From NCBI GenBank assembly GCA_016872215.1, contig VHAX01000012.1:1-53436 (forward strand): a stretch of 53,436 nt of DNA, read 5' to 3'. Of this stretch, positions 27,752-35,324 are shown in pieces. The DNA comes from Sphingomonadales bacterium (GTDB lineage Bacteria; Bacteroidota; Bacteroidia; UBA7662). Numbering within the stretch: the stretch's first letter is position 1; every line of letters starts with the position of its first letter. Made by a program: the position numbers and the translations under genes. The notes beneath the pieces are model-generated. The model ran no database searches and was not told the DNA's origin. It saw nothing but the letters and a program-made list of their open reading frames with translations.

Positions 27752-28321
27752 GTGACAGCGGAGAGTGGCATAGAGCTGTTGGCTACCCTTGCGGGACTGC
27801 TTAGCGTTTGGTTGGCGCGTCGCGCCCATGTGTGCCTCTATCCGATCGGGTTTGTGAGTACGGTCCTCCTGGTCGGTTTGAGTCTCCGACAATCGCTCTA
27901 CGCCCATGCGGGCATCAATGTTTGGTATAGCATCATGGGACTCTATGGGTGGTGGCGCTGGTCATCGGCCCGAAGCGAGGGCCAAATCGGACGGGCAACC
28001 ATTAAAGCGTGGCGCATCACCATTGTTTTGATGGCCGCTGCCTGGTTTTTGTTCACCTACGCCCCCCACTGGCTTGGTGTTCCCACATTGAATGTTCTTG
28101 ATGTACTGAGCTCATCCATCGCGGTGGGCGCGATGTATCTGATGGCCGCCCGCCACACAGAGCACTGGCTGCTTTGGATCGTTGCCAATTCCATGTTCGC
28201 CTATCTGTTTTACTCCACGGGTTACCCCCTGATCGTGGCCCAGTATCTGATTTTCATCCTCCTTGCCGCCTGGGGATGGCTCACTTGGGTGCGCAAGGAA
28301 TCGGAACAACGGTCTCTGTGA
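27752..28321 (+). CDS. pnuC: PnuC-type nicotinamide riboside transporter
   Basis: This 189-residue protein has about seven transmembrane helices. PnuC hallmarks are a Trp/Asn-rich pair of segments, NVWYSIMGLYGWWRW and HWLLWIVANSMFAYLFY, and a late YLIFILLAAWGWLTW. PnuC proteins carry nicotinamide riboside inward by facilitated diffusion for NAD synthesis. It starts with GTG 12 bases after the infB stop and is probably co-transcribed, though functionally unrelated. No NadR-like kinase or NAD riboswitch is visible. Confidence 0.85.
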   Translation: MTAESGIELLATLAGLLSVWLARRAHVCLYPIGFVSTVLLVGLSLRQSLYAHAGINVWYSIMGLYGWWRWSSARSEGQIGRATIKAWRITIVLMAAAWFLFTYAPHWLGVPTLNVLDVLSSSIAVGAMYLMAARHTEHWLLWIVANSMFAYLFYSTGYPLIVAQYLIFILLAAWGWLTWVRKESEQRSL

Positions 28322-28365
28322 GAAGCGTTCCCGCTGAGTGAGGCGGACAGGTTGTTTTGGGGCGA

Positions 28366-29527
28366 CTACCTGAGAAAATACTGGTAAAACGGCCTTACTT
28401 CAATCCTTACCCCCTTGATGGCCAAGTCCTCTTCTTCATCACTGGTGATAATCATGCCTTTCCGGACATTCAGATGCTGACAAGCTTCCAGCAGGCCTTC
28501 GACCCCTCTTTGTTTTGTTTTCCCATCTGTAAGTTCAAAGGCTTCTTGAACTGGCAAGAGTTCTTTGCCATCGGCCACAATAAAGTCACATTCACAGTTC
28601 TTCTTAAAATAATACACAGTCTTTTTGGCCTGTTTGATTTCGGAATAATCAAATCGCGGGATGGGCTGGCACAGGAAGATATCTATATAGTAGGTTTTAA
28701 GCGAAGAGATAATTGTTGCTTGTTGCTGATTTTGTATCCCATAGACTTCATATCGTTATAGGCGCTGTTAATGGATGGCGGTTTGGTGACGGAGGCGAAT
28801 ACCTTTTTGATAAAAAATTTGAGGTGGTCGATTTTCCCGATTTTGTATCGTTTCACGATACCTCTGAAAATCATCACATTAAAGTAATCCTGAAGCAATT
28901 TAACTCGGATGTGGGTTCCATTCCTGTTGTTTCCGGGAAGCCTCCGTTTTTCAGGAATTCCTTGGCCAAGTGGATGATGTGGTGTCTGTTTTTTTGGGGA
29001 TGAAGAACCTTAGGAGTCTGATGAAAATCGAGGTATTCACTGAATGAAAGTGGATACACGGTGTAGGTCATGGTTCGTCCAAGCGGTTCAGTGGCGATTT
29101 CCTTGCTGAGAAATCGGGAGTTGGAACTGGTGATGTAGATTTTACGAATTTGGGTATCGAACATTCTTCTGACGAAGCGCCCCCAACCGGCGACGTTTTG
29201 AATTTCATCGAAAAAATAGTAGACCTGACGGGGGTCTACGTTGGGATATAACTCACCGTAGACCTGAAGGATCAGGTCGAGTGTGGATGTGTCAAAATTT
29301 AGGTGCTCATCTTCGAAATTCAGATACAGAATTTGTTCCTTTGCAACGCCCGATTTTAGGAGTGCACGTATGTTATCGATTAAAATCTAGGTTTTCCCGC
29401 TTTTGCGGGCACCAATGAGTGTCACAATGACGCCAGGATTGTTGGGTAACTACAGTTTCCGCGAAAACATGTTGGGCCACTGAAGTGTCTAATTGTCAAG
29501 GATGATGCTTTTTAATAGACTTTTCAT
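28366..29527 (-). pseudogene. Decayed AAA ATPase with DUF4143 domain
   Basis: Read on the minus strand from ATG 29527, the frame encodes a P-loop (GARKSGKT), ILYLNFEDEHLNFD, YYFFDEIQNVAGWGRFVRRM and YPLSFSEYLDFHQTPKVL, typical of bacterial AAA proteins with a C-terminal DUF4143 region. It is interrupted by TAG codons at 29489-29491, 29450-29452 and 29387-29389. Frameshifts near 28890 and 28700 follow. EIKQAKKTVYYFKKNCECDF joins two parts normally further apart, so the middle of DUF4143 is deleted. The sequence is AT-rich against its neighbours. The intact C-terminal piece (28366-28617) should not be taken as a gene. Confidence 0.88.
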
Positions 29528-29548
29528 CGCACAAATAAACAAGTTCCG

Positions 29549-29600
29549 TAGAATATACGAAAAATATCGTTTTTATTTCATAGAATATACGAAAAATGTC
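29549..29600. repeat. 20-bp direct repeat upstream of the AAA pseudogene
   Basis: TAGAATATACGAAAAATATC (29549-29568) and a copy with one change (29581-29600) are spaced 32 bases apart. They sit 22 bases upstream of the pseudogene start on its strand. Each contains CGTATATTCTACG-like dyad character, so they may be the remaining operators of the ATPase gene. Confidence 0.7.
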
Positions 29601-29627
29601 AGCGTGTAAAGAAAACACCTTGGCATT

Positions 29628-29843
29628 GCGTGGATTGCTCCGCGAGGCAGCGGTGGCCTTCTTTGATTGACAGTGCGTGGATTACTCCGCGAGGCAGCGG
29701 TGGCCTTCTTTGATTGACAGTGCGTGGATTACTCCGCGAGGCAGCGGTGGCCTTCTTTGATTGACAGTACGTGGATTGCTCCGCGAGGCGGCGTGTGACC
29801 TGCTCTGATTGACAGTACGTGAATCGCTCTGACCTGAGGCGAA
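29628..29843. repeat. 47-bp tandem repeat, about 4.5 copies
   Basis: Units start at 29628, 29675, 29722 and 29769, with a diverged partial copy from 29817. Units 2 and 3 are identical; unit 4 and the fifth are drifting. Each contains TTGACAGT, GTGGATT and CCGCGAGGCAGCGG, whose ends can pair (CCGC/GCGG). The array fills the gap between dnaN and the AAA pseudogene and runs up to the dnaN stop codon. There are no unique spacers, so it is not CRISPR. Confidence 0.92.
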
Positions 29844-30971
29844 TTAGTCGTAAAATGCCATGATCACAGGCATGATCAGCATCATGACAGTGTAGGAGGG
29901 GTCCGGTTCCGCCGGCGATATGAGTCCGGGTTTGTTGGGGCTATTCAGCTTCACCACGATCTGATCGGCCGAAAGGTTCGACAGCATTTCGATGAATGTA
30001 CGGCCGTTGAAGCCAATCGACATATCCGGACCATCCCAGGAGCAGGCAATCGACTCCTGAGCGTGACTCGACAAATCGGCATCCTCCGACACCACCTTCA
30101 GTTCGCTGCCAGACAGGGTCACCCGAATGAGGTAGGTCGATTTGTTGGCATAAAGGGAGGTTCTCCTAAGGCAGGCCAGTAAATTTTGGCGGGAAACAGT
30201 CAGGCTGTAGTCGTTGCCTACCGGAATTACGCTTTTGTAGTCGGGGAACCGCGCGTCGATCAGGCGGCACGTCAATTCCGTTTCCCCAAAATTGAAGTAG
30301 GCATTGGAGCGGTCGAAGCGAAGGGCAATATCGCCGCTGATCTCAGGTAAGAGGTTCCGAAGCAGCTGCACTGCTTTGCGGGGCAGGATAAACTTGCCGG
30401 AAAGTTCCGGTCCCGGTATGTGGCAGCTGTGGGTCGCCAGTTTATGTCCGTCGGTGGCCGCGAAACGCACACCAGTGGTGTCCATTTCCACCAATACACC
30501 CACCATCGACAGGCGGAGCTCGTCGGTACTCACCGCAAATAGTGTGTGGTTGAGTCCCTCCAGAAAAGTATGCGCGGGCATGGTAAACTGTTGATGCACT
30601 TCATCCGGCCCTGTGAGCACCGGAAATGCGGCGGGATCCTCGCCAAGCAGTTGGTATTCGCCCGAATCAGTGCTCATCGCAATGCTGTAGGTGGTCTCGT
30701 CCATATTGAGCGTAACCGGCTGCTCCCCCAATGATTTCAACGTCTCCAGGAGAAACCGGCTCGGCACGGCAATGCGCATCGACCCCTTGGCCTCCACACC
30801 CATCTGGGTTGTGAGGGTAGTATTCAGATCAGTGGCCAAAATGGCGAGGTTGCGGTCTTGGATATCAAAGAGAAAATTCTCGATGATGGGCGACAAAGGG
30901 TTGGCCTGGATCACACCCTGTAACTTTTGTAGATTTTTAAACAGCGTCTGGGCCGAAACAATACATCTCAT
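29844..30971 (-). CDS. dnaN: DNA polymerase III sliding clamp subunit beta
   Basis: This 375-residue protein has the three-domain clamp layout. MRCIVSAQTLFKNLQKLQGVI opens domain 1; NFLFDIQDRNLAILATDLNTTL, FAATDGHKLATHSC and LVEMDTTGVRF are typical; and the C-terminal part carries SIGFNGRTFIEMLSNL and YTVMMLIMPV. I chose ATG 30971, since the 17 extra residues from 31022 have no family similarity. It lies 78 bases downstream of the DUF4340 gene on the same strand, ending the gldA-gldFG run. Confidence 0.95.
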   Translation of the reverse strand: MRCIVSAQTLFKNLQKLQGVIQANPLSPIIENFLFDIQDRNLAILATDLNTTLTTQMGVEAKGSMRIAVPSRFLLETLKSLGEQPVTLNMDETTYSIAMSTDSGEYQLLGEDPAAFPVLTGPDEVHQQFTMPAHTFLEGLNHTLFAVSTDELRLSMVGVLVEMDTTGVRFAATDGHKLATHSCHIPGPELSGKFILPRKAVQLLRNLLPEISGDIALRFDRSNAYFNFGETELTCRLIDARFPDYKSVIPVGNDYSLTVSRQNLLACLRRTSLYANKSTYLIRVTLSGSELKVVSEDADLSSHAQESIACSWDGPDMSIGFNGRTFIEMLSNLSADQIVVKLNSPNKPGLISPAEPDPSYTVMMLIMPVIMAFYD

Positions 30972-31049
30972 AGAAATGGGGAAAAAGGTTAACTCGGAAC
31001 AAATGATTACCTGCAAAGCCAATCAACCCGTAAAGATAGGGAGACAACA

Positions 31050-32075
31050 TCAATCTCGTGAAGTCGTGGAACGCCCGTTTATTGCGATCAGGTCGCGAAG
31101 GGTAAAATACATCCAGGGCACACTGCGCTTTTGAATAAAACCGAAGTCATTGCCCTCCTTGTAATAGAAATAATCGCGGTCGAGGTCAGGCATAACGCCG
31201 AGTAAAACCACATCCAACTGGTTGAGTTGACTTTTGGGATAAAAATTCAATTGATGCGATTTGCCGTTACGTAGTGTGATGCCGAGGCTGTGCCGCAGCG
31301 GGGCCATTTCCACTATACTATCTTTCATAACCCCTTGGTTGTCGTAGCCCTCCACCGGAATCTGCGCAGGACCCCCAAAGAGCGCTGTCAGTTTTTCGGT
31401 CGAAAAGGGGGCTACAGGACGTCCTTTACCATCGTACAGAGCAAAACGCCGAGGGCCGAGGAGCTCAGCACGGTACGAATACGCCGGTGTGTCGGGGAAA
31501 CGGGCCTCGATCGCGAGGATGCTGTCGGGGTGAATCCGCAACAAAATGCGCTCCCGCCATTCTTCTTCATCGATGAAAAAGCGAGGCGTGAGGTAGCCTT
31601 CCGTACCCGGAACATGCAGGATGTAGGGCAGGTCGGCTCCCTCGCGAATGGCATAGGTGCCCCGTGAGTCGATCGTTGAATAGCCAATGTACAAAACTGA
31701 CAGTTTTTTACCCTTACTATACACCTCAACTTTGCGTCCGAGGCTGGCCAGCTGCTTACGTATGTTGTCGACCGCTGGTCGGGGCACAGGCGATTTCACT
31801 TGCATACGCAGGAGTGCGTCGAGAAGGGCTGCCATGGCATCGGGGCGGGCTGTGTAAGTGCCGTTGACCCGCCACTGGCCGGGACCGGTCTTTTTAAGTA
31901 GTACCTGACCGCCGGTTTTATCGGCCATAAAAATCTGGTCTACCACCGAAGTATCCGCAATCGAAAACTCCGATTCCTCACGATCCAATGTAGTCGACAT
32001 CCTTTTTTGGTAGACCCACCAGGTAAGCACCAGCAGCAACAACAGGATGCCTAGGTATATTAAATTCTTACGCAT
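31050..32075 (-). CDS. DUF4340 membrane-anchored protein
   Basis: This 341-residue protein has one N-terminal transmembrane helix (about 5-22) and an exported remainder. The DUF4340 features are DTSVVDQIFMADKTGGQVLLKK, WRVNGTYTARPDAMAALLDALLRM and YIGYSTIDSRGTYAIREG, which belong to two repeats of a small alpha/beta module. The gene overlaps the end of gldFG by 8 bases. DUF4340 proteins often follow GldG-type genes, so a part in the same ABC complex is likely. No catalytic residues are evident. Confidence 0.85.
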   Translation of the reverse strand: MRKNLIYLGILLLLLVLTWWVYQKRMSTTLDREESEFSIADTSVVDQIFMADKTGGQVLLKKTGPGQWRVNGTYTARPDAMAALLDALLRMQVKSPVPRPAVDNIRKQLASLGRKVEVYSKGKKLSVLYIGYSTIDSRGTYAIREGADLPYILHVPGTEGYLTPRFFIDEEEWRERILLRIHPDSILAIEARFPDTPAYSYRAELLGPRRFALYDGKGRPVAPFSTEKLTALFGGPAQIPVEGYDNQGVMKDSIVEMAPLRHSLGITLRNGKSHQLNFYPKSQLNQLDVVLLGVMPDLDRDYFYYKEGNDFGFIQKRSVPWMYFTLRDLIAINGRSTTSRD

Positions 32076-34485
32076 AGTTGGGGTGTTTTTGTCCGTATTT
32101 GTGCACCCTCAGGCGATACCGTATGCCTCCAAATAGCAGGAGCAGTGTGATGGGGAGGCCTAGGTTGAACAGTTGCCAAAGCAACTTCTGGCTCTTAACC
32201 TTTTCCCCGTCGAGCAGGCGAAGTCGGATCTGCCGGGAACGGATGTTCAGCAAACCTTCCTGATCAACCAAATAGTCGATGGCATTATGTAGGAAAACCT
32301 TGTTGCCGTAGATCTGGCGGCTGTAGCGGTCGTAACCGAGGGGAAAGATGTCGCCCGAACGTTTACTCACATCATTGCGGATAATGTCGCCGTCGGCCAC
32401 CACCACCATGCGTGTGGGGACGCTTTCCCTGATTGGTTTCATGTTCAGTGAATCGCTCGCGTGCAGGGCAAAATCGTTGAGGTATCGGTTGTGTAGGGCT
32501 GAAGGGAAGCTACCTTCCAGAAGCACGGCGAGGGGCTGACCCGGACGATTATAAGCAGCGGGGTCGTTGGGTTCGATGGCCAGGTTGAGGTTGACCCTGG
32601 CGGGCGACATCATCCGGCGGCTCTGGCTGCCCGATTGCAGAAGAACGGTACGTTGAAGTTGCTCGGTCCCTACATAGTCGATCGTCCCCGCAAATCGAAG
32701 GTATACCGGGTCGATGTTGCGTGTGATGGGGTGGCCCTGATTGCCGTTCACCAATGGGTAATAGGGCCAGGGGAACAACTTCTGCTGTGGTTGACCAGCG
32801 AGCATGCCGTACACTACAGGAATGGGTCCGCAGCGTACGTCCTGCACCAGATCAGGATTGATGCGGATGCCGTAGCGGAACATCATATCATCGAGGTTCA
32901 GGCTGCGGTCCATGGCCATGAAGTAGTTTTCTGGTGTCATGCTGTCCATTTCCGCTGCCACTGCATCCACCAGCCACAAAATCCGTCCGCCACGCATCAG
33001 GAAGTGATCGATTTTATAGCGACTCCAGTCGGTGAGTGGCTCCGTGGGCTTGGCCACCACCAGAACATCCACATCGGAGGGAATGGGCTCGATTGTTTTG
33101 ATGTTGTAGCGTGTGAGTTTGTATTGATCGGATAGGGCTGCGGCCATATCGCTCACCGAACGGCCATCGAGTTCACCGTGGCCCTCGCTGAAGGCGATGG
33201 TGGGCTGTTTCTTTTGGGTGGCGTTACGGATCGCACGCACCAAAGCATATTCGAGGCCTTCTTCTGAGGCATTCAGGATCTCCTGAGGGCTGTTACCCGC
33301 GCCCGAACCGAGCAGAAAATTGGTGGCTATTTCTTTGTTGCGGTAGTAGACCACGGCCCCGGGCCACACTACTTTGCGGGTAATCCCTTCCGCGGTTCTG
33401 TTTTCCAGATCGGTGGGTTGCAGCCCCAGCTTGTAGAGCTGCTCATAGAGTTGGTTGGCAGTCTTTTCGTCGGGTTGATCTGATGGATCGGTAAAGGTAA
33501 ACTCGAGTTTCCCACCCGATAATCGGCGCATTTCCGTAAGTTGGTCGCGCACAGCATCCCGCAGTTTGCGAAATCCAGGGGGAAACTCACCTTCCAGGTA
33601 CACATGCACATACACTACATCGTCGAGTGATTTGAGCAGGCGCGTCGTGGATGGGGAAACAGTGTAGCGCTGCTCGCGGGTGAGGTCGATTCGGGTGTAG
33701 AGAAAGCTGGCCAGCACATTCGCCGAAATCAGAATGCCGATCCAGAGAAACAGGCGGATCCACTTCTTTTTGTCGAGCGCCTGACGGGTGAGCGCGAGAA
33801 ATAACCCGATGAAGCTCAGGAAATAAACTAAATCGCGGGTGTCGATTACCCCCTTACTCAAAGCGTAATAGTGCGCGCCCAGTCCGAGTTGTTCTACTAT
33901 ATGCTGGATGCGCCCGTCGATTGGCAGGAGATAGAGGCTGTCGAAGGCCGAATAGCTGAAAAAACAGAAGAAAACGCCCAGGATAAAGGCCACAAGCTGG
34001 TTTTCGGTAAGGGCGGATGCCAGCAGGCCAAGGGAAACAAAGGCCGCACCGAGCAAAAGCAAGCCCATATACGAGCCGGCGATGCCTCCGGTGTCGATGT
34101 TGCCTATGGGATCGGCCAGGAACCACAGCGAAACCGCGTAGAATAAGGTGGGGAGTAGGGCAAAGGCCACCAATGCTGTGGCCGCGAGGTATTTGCCGAG
34201 AATAATTTGGTTGTCAGTGATGGGTGAGGTGTAAAGGAGTTCCAGGGTGCCGCTGCGGCGTTCCTCCGAAAAGAAGCGCATTGTGATGGCCGGAATGAGG
34301 AACATCAGGATCCACGGCCCCATGCTGAAAAGCTGGTCAAGGTGTGCATAACCATACTGCAGGAGGCTGTAGTCGGGGAACACCCACATGATGAGGCCGG
34401 TCACGAGCAGGAACACCAGAATCACCACATAGGCCATCAGGCTGTTGAGATAGGCCGACCATTCTCTCAGAAACAGGGCGCGCAT
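32068..34485 (-). CDS. GldF-GldG fusion (ABC permease plus exported domain)
   Basis: This 805-residue protein joins two genes that are separate in Flavobacterium. Residues 1-235 are GldF, an ABC-2 permease with six helices (MAYVVILVFLLVTG, AITMRFFSEERRSGTLELLY, YALSKGVIDTRDLVYFLSF). From about 240, KKKWIRLFLWIGILISANVL starts GldG: a helix, then TREQRYTVSPSTTRLLKSLD, VVYVHVYLEGEFPPGF and AFSEGHGELDGR, and a final helix near 775-790. With GldA they form an ABC transporter needed for gliding in Flavobacterium johnsoniae; its substrate is unknown. It starts 1 base after the gldA stop. Confidence 0.9.
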   Translation of the reverse strand: MRALFLREWSAYLNSLMAYVVILVFLLVTGLIMWVFPDYSLLQYGYAHLDQLFSMGPWILMFLIPAITMRFFSEERRSGTLELLYTSPITDNQIILGKYLAATALVAFALLPTLFYAVSLWFLADPIGNIDTGGIAGSYMGLLLLGAAFVSLGLLASALTENQLVAFILGVFFCFFSYSAFDSLYLLPIDGRIQHIVEQLGLGAHYYALSKGVIDTRDLVYFLSFIGLFLALTRQALDKKKWIRLFLWIGILISANVLASFLYTRIDLTREQRYTVSPSTTRLLKSLDDVVYVHVYLEGEFPPGFRKLRDAVRDQLTEMRRLSGGKLEFTFTDPSDQPDEKTANQLYEQLYKLGLQPTDLENRTAEGITRKVVWPGAVVYYRNKEIATNFLLGSGAGNSPQEILNASEEGLEYALVRAIRNATQKKQPTIAFSEGHGELDGRSVSDMAAALSDQYKLTRYNIKTIEPIPSDVDVLVVAKPTEPLTDWSRYKIDHFLMRGGRILWLVDAVAAEMDSMTPENYFMAMDRSLNLDDMMFRYGIRINPDLVQDVRCGPIPVVYGMLAGQPQQKLFPWPYYPLVNGNQGHPITRNIDPVYLRFAGTIDYVGTEQLQRTVLLQSGSQSRRMMSPARVNLNLAIEPNDPAAYNRPGQPLAVLLEGSFPSALHNRYLNDFALHASDSLNMKPIRESVPTRMVVVADGDIIRNDVSKRSGDIFPLGYDRYSRQIYGNKVFLHNAIDYLVDQEGLLNIRSRQIRLRLLDGEKVKSQKLLWQLFNLGLPITLLLLFGGIRYRLRVHKYGQKHPNYA

Positions 34486-34486
34486 A

Positions 34487-35200
34487 TCAGGACTGTAGGG
34501 TTAATGTGCGGAAAATATCTTCGAGTGATGAACCAGGGTGTGCCGCGCGCAGCGACTGGAAGTCGGAGTCGGCCACAAGCTGGCCGTGGGCGAGCATCAG
34601 AACATGCGTGCAGAGGGTTTCGACCTCCTGCATGATGTGTGTACTCAGTAATATGGTTTTATCGCGACCCGTTTCACGGATGAGGGAACGGATTTCGGTC
34701 AACTGATTGGGGTCGAGACCGGAGGTGGGTTCATCGAGAATGAGCACCGGCGGGTCGGGCGCCAGTGCCTGGGCGAGTCCAACACGCTGACGGTATCCTC
34801 GCGACAACTGCCCGATTTTTTTGTGCTGTTCGGGATGTAGGCTGGTCATTTCGAGTAGCTGATCCACACGTTTCTTAAGTTGAGCTACTTGGTAGATGCG
34901 GCATACATAGTTCAAGTACTCCTGAACATACATATCGGTATACAGGGGATTGTGTTCGGGAAGATAACCGACCTGCCGTTTGATTTCGATAGGGTTTTGT
35001 TCCACCTCGAGTCCCATAACCAGAGCCTTGCCGGCATCTTGGCGGAGATAGCCGCTCAGAATTTTCATGGTTGTGCTCTTTCCGGCACCGTTAGGACCCA
35101 GCAGGCCCACGACTCCCGGACCGTTGATGCGGAAGCTCAGTGAGTCGATAGCTTTTTGCTTGCCGTATAGTTTGGTGAGCCCTTCTACCTGTACAGACAT
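34487..35200 (-). CDS. gldA: Gliding ABC transporter ATP-binding protein GldA
   Basis: This 237-residue ATPase has Walker A GPNGAGKST (35-43), a Q-loop in RQVGYLPEHNPLY, signature LSRGYRQRVGLAQAL, Walker B VLILDEPTSGLD and the switch His in LLSTHIMQEVE. These match GldA, partner of the adjacent GldF-GldG fusion. I chose ATG 35200 (MSVQVEGLTKLYGKQKAIDS); the extension to 35254 is not family-like. A weak -7-like box (TATCTTCG, minus strand, 35294-35287) lies upstream. Confidence 0.9.
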   Translation of the reverse strand: MSVQVEGLTKLYGKQKAIDSLSFRINGPGVVGLLGPNGAGKSTTMKILSGYLRQDAGKALVMGLEVEQNPIEIKRQVGYLPEHNPLYTDMYVQEYLNYVCRIYQVAQLKKRVDQLLEMTSLHPEQHKKIGQLSRGYRQRVGLAQALAPDPPVLILDEPTSGLDPNQLTEIRSLIRETGRDKTILLSTHIMQEVETLCTHVLMLAHGQLVADSDFQSLRAAHPGSSLEDIFRTLTLQS

Positions 35201-35324
35201 GTATGTGCGTGCATTTCCTTGGGGTTGCGTAGCCGGAATATTCCAGGAATGCAATGAGGTTGCGCTGCTGGATTACTACAGGGATGCGAAGATACCGTAA
35301 GGCGACGAAAGTTGTTGCCTTTCG

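Noticed and set aside
28683-28898. 71-codon ORF as an independent gene
   Set aside because: It encodes a piece of the same DUF4143 protein in a shifted frame, so it is part of the pseudogene.
29387-29491. TAG codons in the AAA gene as evidence of amber recoding
   Set aside because: murF, infB and the redoxin gene end in TAG, and the AAA gene also has frameshifts and a deletion.
29628-29843. CRISPR array
   Set aside because: The units are strictly tandem with no unique spacers, and no cas gene is in the window.
35306-35324. Hairpin CGAAAG/CTTTCG between the gldA and FG-GAP genes
   Set aside because: A 6-bp stem without a T-tract on either useful side; probably chance.
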